7,766 nt of DNA from Verrucomicrobiia bacterium (GTDB taxonomy: Bacteria; Verrucomicrobiota; Verrucomicrobiia; Limisphaerales; UBA1319): positions 1 through 7,766 of the forward strand of contig JADGRT010000124.1 of assembly GCA_017880715.1 (NCBI GenBank), read 5' to 3'. Positions 1-7,542 of the stretch are shown here, one piece after another (positions within the stretch are counted from its first letter, which is position 1; each line of letters starts with the position of its first letter). Under the pieces are notes generated by a model, which worked only from the letters and a program-made list of their open reading frames with translations, was not told the DNA's origin and did not search any database. Both the position numbers and the translations under genes were made by a program.

Positions 1-85
1 GGATCACGCGGATAAACGCTGATAAACACGGATAAGAGGGCTCACAAATCCCATTTTATCCGCGTTAATCCGCGTAATCCGCGGT
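1..85. repeat. Inverted array of 10-bp repeats (intergenic palindromic element)
   Basis: The left arm holds three contiguous decamers of the form ACGCGGATAA at 6-15, 16-25 and 26-35 (the second reads ACGCTGATAA and the third ACACGGATAA), preceded by a partial unit GGATC at 1-5. The right arm holds three decamers in the opposite orientation at 56-65 (TTATCCGCGT), 66-75 (TAATCCGCGT) and 76-85 (AATCCGCGGT). The arms are separated by about 20 bp and can fold into a long imperfect hairpin. The element begins about 27 bp past the stop codon of the macroglobulin gene, so it would lie in that transcript's 3' end. It has no T-run typical of an intrinsic terminator. It may continue left of the window. 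From memory, similar GGAT/ATCC-type repeats occur between genes in Verrucomicrobia and Planctomycetes; I have not checked this. Confidence 0.85.
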
Positions 86-112
86 CGAAATTTCAAATAT
101 CTTTGGCTAGGT

Positions 113-3100
113 TTAATCCACCACCCGCACCCGGATCTCGGCGCCGTTGCCGCGAATTTCGGGCACGTACATGGCATGGCCCATCACCGGCAACGCATGG
201 AATTGTCCGGGCACTTCGGCGCGCGCATCGTATCGAATCTCCCATACTCCCTGGGGTAGCTTGTCGATGAACAGAGCCACTTTGCGGTCGCGCAATTCTT
301 GATAAACCCAGCGCGTGCGTCCGGTGTGATCCTGGTCGATAACGGGCGTCGGTATCTGGCTTGGCGGCATTACCCGACGGCTGATGGACGGACGCGCCGA
401 AAGGGCGGCTTTTGTCCTCGTTCCAGCCTGGCTTGCCGGTGCGAGATTCTCCGGAATCGCCGAGGTTGCGGCCGCATGGGTGCCGTACTGCCGTTCCACC
501 GCGCCAGACTTCAATTCCCGGGCGTAAAGCGATTCACCGCTGCGCACCGCCACGGCCTCGAAGCCGGCTGGCTTCAAATCCTCGAACACCAGATATTCAT
601 AATTGTTCTTGGCCTCGATGGTGATTGCCGTCTCGATGCGTTCGCCGCTCTTGACGCTGTCGCCGTCGTTCAATGCTTGCTTGTCGTAAACGAATCCCTT
701 GAGCAAAGTCGGACGACCGACGAGTTTGTAATACTGACGGCGGACAAAAATCTCGTTGCCCACCGGCGTTACCGGTTCCTCGAGGCTGAAAAACTTGGCC
801 TCCGCGGCAAAGTAAAGCGCCCCATTCCCGCCTAGGCGTTTGATGCGGATCTCGTTGGCGCCATCCTGAATCCACTGCGGATCGATCTCGAAACGGCTCG
901 GAGCGCTCAAGGCATCCTCGGCTTTGAGTTTCTTCGAAACGATGGCATGGCCATTGACCCGCAGTTCGTACTCGACCGAAGTCGCCAGTTCGCGCGTGAG
1001 CCGCAGGTAATCGTTGAGGGCGAGAACGACGATGGCCGTGTCCCGCGTGTTGCTCCACTGGGCGCCCCGGCGGTTTTTGATCAGCCAATTCGTCACTGGT
1101 TCGACCAGCTTGTTTTGCGGATCCACGGCCAGCAATGCGCGCAAGGCAAACGCGGTCGCCTCAACGCCGCCTTCCGACCAGCGCCAGACGACGCCATCTT
1201 CACCCCAATGCGCGGTGGCCATCGTCGCGGTTGAGGACGGGCTCGATGGATTCACGAGCACGGACGCATCCGGCCGGTCATCGCGCTTCACGCCGTTTTC
1301 AAGGTTCTGAATCAAGGTTTTCGCCTTGTCCGCGTAGCCTAGTTGTTGAGCGCTCAATGCCAGCAAGGCGCGTGTATAGGCGTTGAGTTGATCGCGCTTC
1401 GCCCAGAGATTATCGAAGGCCTTGGCCGGAAACCGTCCCGCGGCGCCCGGTTTGTTTTTGAGCGTGGCATCATACGCCGACAAGGCGTGCAGCATCCAGG
1501 CCTGTTGATCCGGATTGTTCTCCGCCTCCACCAGCGACTTATCCAGGAAATCGGCGCCGCGGTTGAGGCTGTTTTCTTTGACGTCAATACCGGCCTGGCG
1601 CGCCAACGCCATTCCCCATACCACATAAGCGGTCATGAAAGGGTCGGTTTGCCCTTCTTTCCACCAGCCCCAACCCCCATCGCCATGCTGAAAATCATAC
1701 AGGCGCTCCAGCCCTTGCTTTGTCATTTCATCCAATTGGGCAAGGTTCTTTTTGCCTTGCGGATGCGTCGCGTCCGCATGCGCCGCCTCGATGCCCCCAA
1801 ACGCGCGGCTCATCACGTCTTCGGGATCAAGCCCGACCTCGCGCAATGTCTTCGCCGTGATGACCGCAGGCAGGAAACGGCTCATGGTCTGTTCCGTGCA
1901 GCCGTATGGATAATCGATCAAGTACGGCAGGGCATCGAGCATGGTCACGGCCAGGCTGGGCGCGATCTGAACGGTCAGTGTCGTGGTTGCCGGCTTGCGT
2001 TCCTTTGGCAGATCCAGTTTCACCACAACTTCATCGCCGCGCAACTTGCCGGATTTGGAAATGAACTTTTCCAAGCCATGCTCAAATATGGGATAGGATT
2101 TCTCCATGGCGTCGGCATGCGAGGCGGATGTCGCCGTGACCTTTACCTTGGCCAGGCCAGGGTCGGTCACCTTGACTGTCCAATCGACACGCCCCTCGCC
2201 CTTCGCCGGCACATCGATCGTGGGAAGGTAGCTGCTGGGGGGGTTCGGTTGCGGCGCCTTTAGGGATGCCATTTTTCCGCCCTCAGCCGCCAGCGTGAGT
2301 TTGACGGTCATCGGCTTCTCCGTGTTGTTATTAACCACGGCGGAGAGGGTGGTTTCGTCGCCAACGACGAAAAAGCGCGGTGCTTGCAGGCGCACGATGA
2401 GTGGCTGCTGCGTGCGCGTGGTGGCATTGGTGATGCCGAATTGGCTGCCTTTCGTGGCTACTCGAGCCGTTGCCTTCCAACCGGTCAATGAATCCGGATA
2501 CTTCACTTTGACCGTGGCCAGGCCGTTGGCGTCGGTAACCACATCGGGCAGCCACAACACGGTGGATCGAAAATCGGTGCGCACTTGCACGGCGGATTCA
2601 GGTTCGCCGGGTTTGCCGGTCGGAGGCGTCGCCATTATGGCGTCCGACATGGGAGCCGATGCCGGCATGGCCAATCCACTAATAGCGGTCATCGCTCTGG
2701 TCACGGACATACCCGATGCGCGCGCACCAAACCCGCCCACGCCGGCGAGTTCTTTCTTTTTTTCGTACGCCAAGTTGTACGCGTCCTGCGGGGATTTCTG
2801 GGCAGCCAGACCGTATCGGTGAAGCGTCAATATGTTCCGATCTTGCCTCGAACCATCTCGGGAGCCCTCGGCTTCCCCGCGTTCTTCGAGTTGCAGTTCA
2901 TCCAACAACTCCCCCTGCTCGCCTTTCACCAGCCGGGCAAAGGATTTTTGCTGGAAGGTGCTTTGGTTTTGCACTTGGTGGGATCGCTTGGCGCCAAAAT
3001 AAAACTGGCGCGGATCGCCGGCATAATCCGCCTGGATGTAGGACACCGATTCATCGACCAAACTCAGGGCGACTTCCGCCGGCACCGGTTTGCCGTCGTA

Positions 3101-6100
3101 ATCGCGGGTGGTCACTGTCAGGGTGCCTTCTTCGCGCGGTTGATATTGCTCGCGGTCCGGCTTGAGCTCCACTTTCAGGAATTGTTGTACCGGCGGCACC
3201 ACCACCGGCTTGGTGTCCATAAAGATTTGACGATCGCTGACCATGGTAGCGCTGAGGAAAATATTGGGCACATGTTTTTCCTCAATGGGCACCTCGACCA
3301 GTTTCACGGTCCCACTCAGATGCACGAGCTGGTAACTGTACAGGTCCTCGCCCTCGATGCTGAACAGGACGTAGCGATCGTTCGTGGGCACGTGCAACAT
3401 CACGGGCGCTTTCTGACCGGCGCGGAATGTCTCCTTGTCAACAATGATTTCCAGCCCGCCCTGGCGATAACCCAACTCCGTCGAGGTGCTCGTGCAGACC
3501 CAAACCGTGGTTTCGGCTCGAATGGGCTGGGACAAGGTTGCGGACGGTGAACCTGGGCTGTCTTCGCTGGTCCAAGTTATGCGGTAATAACCTTCGCGCT
3601 CCGGCGTAAAACTGAACTCAGCTTGGCCTTGGTCGTCGGTTTTCACCGTGCGCGTAACGATGTCATCGTGTTCGTAGCCGCGGAATTTCAGCCGCCAGGG
3701 ACGGTCGCCCGGCCTTTTCGGCGCGGGTGGGAATTCCGTGCCAACCGCCTGTAGCTTGCGCAATTCCTCGCCCTTCACTTCACGGCCGTCGGGCGCCAGC
3801 CAAATCTCAAACCAGCGTTCGCGGGTCACTTTGACAATGCCCTCGGTGGTCACCGGCTGCTGATTGGCATCCAGCGCTTTGATCTCGATCGTCACTTGAT
3901 CCTGCGGGCGATAGAGACAATGTTGAGCCCGCGGATAGACATAATAGCGCTGGCGCGTGACGCGCACGGTGTTGGCGCCGGTGATTTCGCGTCGCGAGGC
4001 GTCCGTCACCCGCGCTTCAATGCGGTACTCGAAATCCTGGCTGCTCGTATCTCTCGGCGTTTCGAAAGTCAGGCTAGCCTGGCCGGTGGCATCGGTCTGG
4101 AGCGTTTCGCGTTTGACGATCGTCCCCTGACCACCCCACTGACGGCGATTTTGCTCGGTCATGTCCTCGTAAAACCAGGGGAATTCGTAAGGCGCATGCC
4201 ACGTGTGATAAAACGGGTTCTGGTACACGACGACTTCCACGCTGGCGTTGGCTACCGGCCCGCCGAAGTAATAATCGGCCTGAATTTTGACCTCCACCTT
4301 CTCGCCGAGACGAAAGGCCTTTTTGCGGCCCTTTTCCTCGGGCGTCTGAATGGCGACCTTGAACTCGGGCAGCTTGTACTCCTCGAGCCGGAACAGAGAG
4401 GCATTCCCGATGGGGTGTTGACGGCCTTCATCCCAGAAAACCACCCGATATTCACCCAGCGGCATTTTATCGGTAAGCTCCAGCGATCCCCAGGCGCTGC
4501 CAAAGGCATTCAGCTTGGCCTTGTCGGCTTTGACTTTCGCGCCGCGCGGATCGGTGATTTCAAATTCGATGGTCTGATTGTCCGGCGTCGCATACACCGA
4601 TCCGATGGATTGGCGGGCAATCCATTTCCACTGTACAGTTTCGCCGGGACGATAGGCGGAGCGATCCGTAAAAGCATAAATCTTCCAGGATTCCTCCGGG
4701 CGGCGGGAACGGTAACTCTGGCCCAGCGTGAAGGCCTGCCGGTCTTGCACCCCCGCGCTGGCGAATAACTCCAGGTTGCTGGCCTTGTCCGACAATTCAA
4801 AAACCGCCAAACCCTCGGGATTGGTTTCCCGGGAAGCGTCTTTGACGATCCAATCGCGACCCTCGTGGCCGCGCTGCCAGAGTCTCACCCGCGCCTGTGC
4901 CACGGGCGATCCATTTTGGGCGTTGCACACATAAACCAACGCCTGCTTGCCGGCCGTCTTCAACACCAGGGCCAGATCGCTGACCAGAATCAAATCGCGA
5001 CTCCGCTGGCCGTCGCCTTTGGCTTCCAGGACGTAAGCGCCCAAAGGTAGTTTGGCTTCGAGAGTCAGCGTTTCCTGTCCGGGCCGGTAATTGCCCGGAT
5101 CGCCGGTTTCCTTCGACCACGTCTGGATGGCTTTGCGTCCGGCGAGGTCGATCGTTTGGAGCCATGGTTGAACATTGGATTTGGGATCGGTCAATTGGAC
5201 GTCGCGGTTGAGATTGACCGGATACACCGCGCAATCGACACGCTTGACATTTCGCCAGTTCAGGAAGTATTGGATTTCGGAGCCGGGCAGGTAGAAATTC
5301 GCCACGCTCACATTCACCACGGGATCGGTGATATTTTTAATCTGCTGTTTGGCTTGCTCGAAGAATCGGGTTTCGCCCTTTTCGAAGTCATTCACCAGTT
5401 TGCGGAAGAGTTCCAGCGCCCGAACATAATCCGGTTCCTGGCGCATTTGCCCGTCAGCCAGGCGAAGGACGCGCCCGTTTCCCGTCATCCATTCGGCGTA
5501 AAAGTAAAGCGCATCGTCGTACCAGGAGTTTTTTTTGCCGAAACTTACGGCCGCCTCGAATTCCTCCACCACGCGTTGACGTTGGTCCAAGTCGCCACCC
5601 TGGTTGCGCAAGGCCATGGCAATCAGGTAATGCGCGCGGGCCTGGTCCTCGGCCGTTCGGGCGATCTTCAGCGTATTCTCCAGAACGTCGATGGGCATCG
5701 TGTTGCCGTAATATCCGAAATAGTAATAGGGCTCGGCCTGAGGCGGCTCGGCGATTTTCCAGACGACGGTTAAATACCGCGCGCGGGCCAATTCGATATC
5801 TCCGGTCCCAGCCCACCAATCCAGGACCGTCTGGTAATACGGCCAGGCTTGGCCCCAGTTGCGTTGGTCGCGCCGCGTCCACCAGAAATCGCCCAGCGAT
5901 TCCTGCACCTCCACCCAAACGCGATCGTGTTCATCGGGACGCTGCCGGTCGCGCACGAGGACTTCCAGCGCCTGCCGGGCCTGATCGATGGGCGTCGCAT
6001 CGGCCGTTCGTGTCCCGGCCTGGGCGCGCCACTGGGTGTCAGCCAGTCGGAACTGCACCCAGCGCTGATCGGCTGGCGGCAGGGTGTTCGTGTCCACTTG

Positions 6101-6244
6101 CCGGTACCCCTCGCGGGCGCGGGCGTAGGAGCCTTCGGCGAAGAGCTTTTCGGCGTCGGCTTTGAGATGGTTGAAGTTTGTGGATTGGGCGCCCAGCGAA
6201 CAACCCAAACCCGCCACCAGCCAGAGAGTTAGAAAACATTTCAT
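113..6244 (-). CDS. Bacterial alpha-2-macroglobulin family protein with N-terminal TPR-like domain and intact thioester motif
   Basis: A secreted or periplasmic protein of about 2043 residues, probably a pan-protease trap: a cut in the bait segment would expose a thioester that couples to the attacker. Residues are numbered from the ATG at 6244. A signal peptide covers about 1-20. Residues 22-305 form a helical TPR-like region, followed by MG domains. MG2 starts near 522 (IYAFTDRSAYRPGE) and the next MG domain has LEEYKLPEF at 620-628. The bait-domain motif VDES is at 1063-1066 and the A2M-domain signature RTDFRSTVLW begins at 1222. The thioester motif is YPYGCTEQTMSR, with Cys1449 and Gln1452, and the thioester helical domain has GGWGWW at 1523-1528. 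The C-terminus has the family's ELRDRKVALFIDKLPQG and FHALP motifs. The size exceeds that of E. coli YfhM (about 1650 residues), mainly because of the helical N-terminus and two linkers. No pbpC neighbour is present. The start at 6244 is preferred over the ATG at 6250 because of ribosome-binding-site spacing. Family assignment is certain; the trap role is inferred. Confidence 0.97.
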   Translation of the reverse strand: MKCFLTLWLVAGLGCSLGAQSTNFNHLKADAEKLFAEGSYARAREGYRQVDTNTLPPADQRWVQFRLADTQWRAQAGTRTADATPIDQARQALEVLVRDRQRPDEHDRVWVEVQESLGDFWWTRRDQRNWGQAWPYYQTVLDWWAGTGDIELARARYLTVVWKIAEPPQAEPYYYFGYYGNTMPIDVLENTLKIARTAEDQARAHYLIAMALRNQGGDLDQRQRVVEEFEAAVSFGKKNSWYDDALYFYAEWMTGNGRVLRLADGQMRQEPDYVRALELFRKLVNDFEKGETRFFEQAKQQIKNITDPVVNVSVANFYLPGSEIQYFLNWRNVKRVDCAVYPVNLNRDVQLTDPKSNVQPWLQTIDLAGRKAIQTWSKETGDPGNYRPGQETLTLEAKLPLGAYVLEAKGDGQRSRDLILVSDLALVLKTAGKQALVYVCNAQNGSPVAQARVRLWQRGHEGRDWIVKDASRETNPEGLAVFELSDKASNLELFASAGVQDRQAFTLGQSYRSRRPEESWKIYAFTDRSAYRPGETVQWKWIARQSIGSVYATPDNQTIEFEITDPRGAKVKADKAKLNAFGSAWGSLELTDKMPLGEYRVVFWDEGRQHPIGNASLFRLEEYKLPEFKVAIQTPEEKGRKKAFRLGEKVEVKIQADYYFGGPVANASVEVVVYQNPFYHTWHAPYEFPWFYEDMTEQNRRQWGGQGTIVKRETLQTDATGQASLTFETPRDTSSQDFEYRIEARVTDASRREITGANTVRVTRQRYYVYPRAQHCLYRPQDQVTIEIKALDANQQPVTTEGIVKVTRERWFEIWLAPDGREVKGEELRKLQAVGTEFPPAPKRPGDRPWRLKFRGYEHDDIVTRTVKTDDQGQAEFSFTPEREGYYRITWTSEDSPGSPSATLSQPIRAETTVWVCTSTSTELGYRQGGLEIIVDKETFRAGQKAPVMLHVPTNDRYVLFSIEGEDLYSYQLVHLSGTVKLVEVPIEEKHVPNIFLSATMVSDRQIFMDTKPVVVPPVQQFLKVELKPDREQYQPREEGTLTVTTRDYDGKPVPAEVALSLVDESVSYIQADYAGDPRQFYFGAKRSHQVQNQSTFQQKSFARLVKGEQGELLDELQLEERGEAEGSRDGSRQDRNILTLHRYGLAAQKSPQDAYNLAYEKKKELAGVGGFGARASGMSVTRAMTAISGLAMPASAPMSDAIMATPPTGKPGEPESAVQVRTDFRSTVLWLPDVVTDANGLATVKVKYPDSLTGWKATARVATKGSQFGITNATTRTQQPLIVRLQAPRFFVVGDETTLSAVVNNNTEKPMTVKLTLAAEGGKMASLKAPQPNPPSSYLPTIDVPAKGEGRVDWTVKVTDPGLAKVKVTATSASHADAMEKSYPIFEHGLEKFISKSGKLRGDEVVVKLDLPKERKPATTTLTVQIAPSLAVTMLDALPYLIDYPYGCTEQTMSRFLPAVITAKTLREVGLDPEDVMSRAFGGIEAAHADATHPQGKKNLAQLDEMTKQGLERLYDFQHGDGGWGWWKEGQTDPFMTAYVVWGMALARQAGIDVKENSLNRGADFLDKSLVEAENNPDQQAWMLHALSAYDATLKNKPGAAGRFPAKAFDNLWAKRDQLNAYTRALLALSAQQLGYADKAKTLIQNLENGVKRDDRPDASVLVNPSSPSSTATMATAHWGEDGVVWRWSEGGVEATAFALRALLAVDPQNKLVEPVTNWLIKNRRGAQWSNTRDTAIVVLALNDYLRLTRELATSVEYELRVNGHAIVSKKLKAEDALSAPSRFEIDPQWIQDGANEIRIKRLGGNGALYFAAEAKFFSLEEPVTPVGNEIFVRRQYYKLVGRPTLLKGFVYDKQALNDGDSVKSGERIETAITIEAKNNYEYLVFEDLKPAGFEAVAVRSGESLYARELKSGAVERQYGTHAAATSAIPENLAPASQAGTRTKAALSARPSISRRVMPPSQIPTPVIDQDHTGRTRWVYQELRDRKVALFIDKLPQGVWEIRYDARAEVPGQFHALPVMGHAMYVPEIRGNGAEIRVRVVD

Positions 6245-6250
6245 AAACAT

Positions 6251-6257
6251 TCACCCC
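6251..6257 (-). promoter_or_regulatory. Ribosome-binding site that sets the macroglobulin start
   Basis: On the minus strand the sequence reads GGGGTGA, which matches the anti-Shine-Dalgarno complement (GAGGTGA) with one mismatch. It directly abuts the ATG at 6250, too close for initiation there. It lies 6 nt before the ATG at 6244, which is ideal spacing. The start at 6244 gives the normal signal-peptide beginning Met-Lys, and the codon just before the ATG at 6250 is an in-frame TGA. The start at 6244 is therefore preferred. Confidence 0.6.
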
Positions 6258-6287
6258 GTTAGACGAATTGGCCGCCACAATACTCCC

Positions 6288-6303
6288 GCGAATTGCCATT
6301 CGC
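6288..6303. other. Small perfect stem-loop in the macroglobulin leader
   Basis: GCGAAT and ATTCGC are perfectly complementary around the 4-nt loop TGCC. The stem sits about 44 nt upstream of the chosen start, just before the ribosome-binding region on the minus-strand transcript. It may be a leader hairpin or a dyad operator. A six-base-pair stem can also arise by chance, so only the symmetry is certain. Confidence 0.4.
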
Positions 6304-6318
6304 CACTACTCCCCGTAA

Positions 6319-6338
6319 CGGCTTTTGGGGAAAAGCCG
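6319..6338. other. Perfect 8-bp stem-loop in the macroglobulin leader
   Basis: CGGCTTTT (6319-6326) and AAAAGCCG (6331-6338) pair perfectly around the tetraloop GGGG (CCCC on the minus-strand RNA). No T-run follows it in either direction: the minus strand continues TTACGGGG and the plus strand CCCTCTTTG. It is therefore not a standard intrinsic terminator. It lies 75-94 nt upstream of the macroglobulin start and could be a 5'-leader hairpin or a protein-binding dyad. Confidence 0.5.
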
Positions 6339-6366
6339 CCCTCTTTGTCCCCGCCGGGTGTGAGAC

Positions 6367-6431
6367 AAAAAAACAACCGCGTTTGGGTGGTACACCGGCG
6401 GGCATTTCTTTAGCTGTTGGTTTGCGGTTGT
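6367..6431 (-). terminator. Candidate intrinsic terminator of the UroD-like gene, overlapping a competing stem
   Basis: Reading the minus strand, ACAACCGC (6431-6424) pairs perfectly with GCGGTTGT (6380-6373), and the stem is followed at once by a T-run to 6367. The stem begins about 72 nt past the stop codon of the UroD-like gene. The loop is long (43 nt), which weakens the call. A second pairing, CCCGCCGGTGT (6402-6392) with ACACCCGGCGGG (6361-6350, one bulged C), interleaves with the first. The two cannot form together except as a pseudoknot. This could be an ordinary terminator or an attenuator-like switch ahead of the macroglobulin gene. Confidence 0.35.
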
Positions 6432-6503
6432 GGCACGGGCTGACGACGGAATGGAGGCAGAAAGTTGGGCGGTCACTTCGTCCGGAGTCCAGACGGGAAA
6501 GAC

Positions 6504-7493
6504 TCATGCCCAGGCAGCGACCGTTTGGAAAAAGGCGTCCAGATTCGCCAACGGCGCGAGCGGAGGCACGTCGCACCCGGACGAAATCACGAAGTTGCGA
6601 TGCGGCTGCGTGGCTGCCAGCAGATCGCGGGTGCGGGCGGAGAGCTCCGCGGGCGACGACTGCACGAAGACACTGGTGGGATCGAGGTTGCCGCACAGCA
6701 CAGTGTCCGCCGGCACTTTGTTGAGAGCGGCCACCAGGTCCATCGGCGCGCCAAAGTGGAAGTTCTTCAGCCCCGTTTCCAAAATTGCGGGCAGATGCAG
6801 CATCTTGGCCGCGCAGTTGTGGAGGATGAGCGCAAAATGGCCGTCCTCGAGGGCGGCGCCGATCTGCTTAATATAGGAGGAGGAAAACGCCAGCAACCCT
6901 CGCGGCGAGAGCAATCCCGCCGCCGGCTCCGCCATGATGAGGCCGTCGGCGCCGGCGGCCTTGAAGGCGCGGGCATAGGCGGTGAGAAACGCCGTGCATT
7001 TCTCCAGCAGCGTCCGCATCAGGCCCGGTTCGGTCAGGGTAAGTTCCATCGCTTCGCTCACACCGACGAGGCGCGCGGCGAGCGAGAACGGGCCGATGCA
7101 GCCAGCCAGCACCAGGTTGCGGCCATAATGGGCGTGGAGCCGCGAAACGGTTTCCAGATAAACGGCGGTGCGCTTGTCGCCGGGCTGGGGCAACGGCAGC
7201 TTGGCGGCTTGCTCCAGGTTCGTGACCAACCGCCCGGTGACGCATGGGATTTCGTGATCGGAAAAATGCAGCGTGCAACCGAACGCTTCGGCTTCGGCGC
7301 TGAGGTCCATGGCCGAAAGCACGCACGGCGTCTGATACCGCTCGTGCAATGCCGCCTGGGCCTCGAACTGGGCCTGGGGATTGTTGACCACGTCCCGCAC
7401 GGTCGCGCCGGTCAGGGCCAGGCCGGGATAAACCGCGAGGGGCATGGCCCAGCGGCGGGGCGAGCCCAGGACGAATTGGTTAAAGTGGTTCAT
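6504..7493 (-). CDS. UroD-superfamily methylcobamide:thiol methyltransferase-like protein (MtaA/CmuA type)
   Basis: A cytosolic TIM-barrel protein of about 329 residues, close to the usual family length. MtaA/CmuA relatives move a methyl group from a methylated corrinoid protein to a thiol such as coenzyme M, using zinc held by His-X-Cys...Cys. Those ligands are visible here as His225-Asn-Cys227 and Cys307 (numbered from the ATG at 7493). Other family motifs are DLSAEAEAFG at 63-72, GPFSLAARLVG at 134-144, AGADGLIMAEP near 180 and GNLDP at 268-272. Zinc ligands and DLSAEAEAFG favour the methyltransferase branch over true heme-pathway HemE. The methyl donor and acceptor are unknown, and no corrinoid protein or MtaB-type gene lies nearby. 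An in-frame GTG at 7502 would add three residues. Neither start has a good ribosome-binding site, but a nine-codon in-frame mini-ORF upstream does. Confidence 0.92.
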   Translation of the reverse strand: MNHFNQFVLGSPRRWAMPLAVYPGLALTGATVRDVVNNPQAQFEAQAALHERYQTPCVLSAMDLSAEAEAFGCTLHFSDHEIPCVTGRLVTNLEQAAKLPLPQPGDKRTAVYLETVSRLHAHYGRNLVLAGCIGPFSLAARLVGVSEAMELTLTEPGLMRTLLEKCTAFLTAYARAFKAAGADGLIMAEPAAGLLSPRGLLAFSSSYIKQIGAALEDGHFALILHNCAAKMLHLPAILETGLKNFHFGAPMDLVAALNKVPADTVLCGNLDPTSVFVQSSPAELSARTRDLLAATQPHRNFVISSGCDVPPLAPLANLDAFFQTVAAWA

Positions 7494-7505
7494 GGCGGTC
7501 ACAGA

Positions 7506-7535
7506 CTACACCATAGGCCCAATCGGCATCCTCAT
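7506..7535 (-). CDS. Possible nine-codon leader peptide, in frame with the UroD-like gene and ended by TAG
   Basis: The minus strand reads MRMPIGPMV then TAG (7508-7506). This is in the same frame as the UroD-like gene: the mini-ORF ATG lies exactly 14 codons before the ATG at 7493. The next possible starts are GTG at 7502, one codon after the TAG, and ATG at 7493, four codons after it. The mini-ORF has the strongest Shine-Dalgarno sequence in the region. It may be a leader peptide coupled to the main gene by re-initiation. It may instead be an original N-terminus broken by a nonsense change or sequencing error, or a chance ORF. The main gene has a normal family length without it, which favours a leader peptide or chance. 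Confidence 0.3.
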   Translation of the reverse strand: MRMPIGPMV

Positions 7536-7542
7536 GCCAGCG

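Noticed and set aside
1..85. CRISPR array
   Set aside because: Units are 10 bp and directly abutting, with no unique spacers, and the second set is inverted. No cas gene is present.
1343..3550. Long plus-strand open frames (306 and 321 codons) opposite the macroglobulin gene
   Set aside because: They are antisense to a gene with continuous family homology. Their low-complexity, His/Arg/Gly-rich translations match no family I know and reflect GC-biased codon positions of the real gene.
3896..5773. Plus-strand open frames of 290 and 205 codons
   Set aside because: Antisense shadows of the macroglobulin MG and helical regions, with no recognisable domains and no ribosome-binding site of note.
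6319..6338. Intrinsic terminator at the CGGCTTTT hairpin
   Set aside because: No T-run follows the stem on either strand, so it is listed only as a stem-loop.
6258..6366. Sigma-70 type promoter for the macroglobulin gene
   Set aside because: I saw no convincing -35/-10 pair at proper spacing. TATTGT near 6278-6283 lacks a matching -35 box.
6259..6696. Minus-strand 145-codon open frame across the gap between genes
   Set aside because: Most of it overlaps the UroD-like gene in another frame. The part in the gap is explained better by hairpins and a terminator, and the translation shows no motif.
6504..7493. Heme-pathway uroporphyrinogen decarboxylase (hemE)
   Set aside because: The His-X-Cys...Cys zinc ligands and the DLSAEAEAFG motif belong to the methylcobamide methyltransferase branch, not to HemE.
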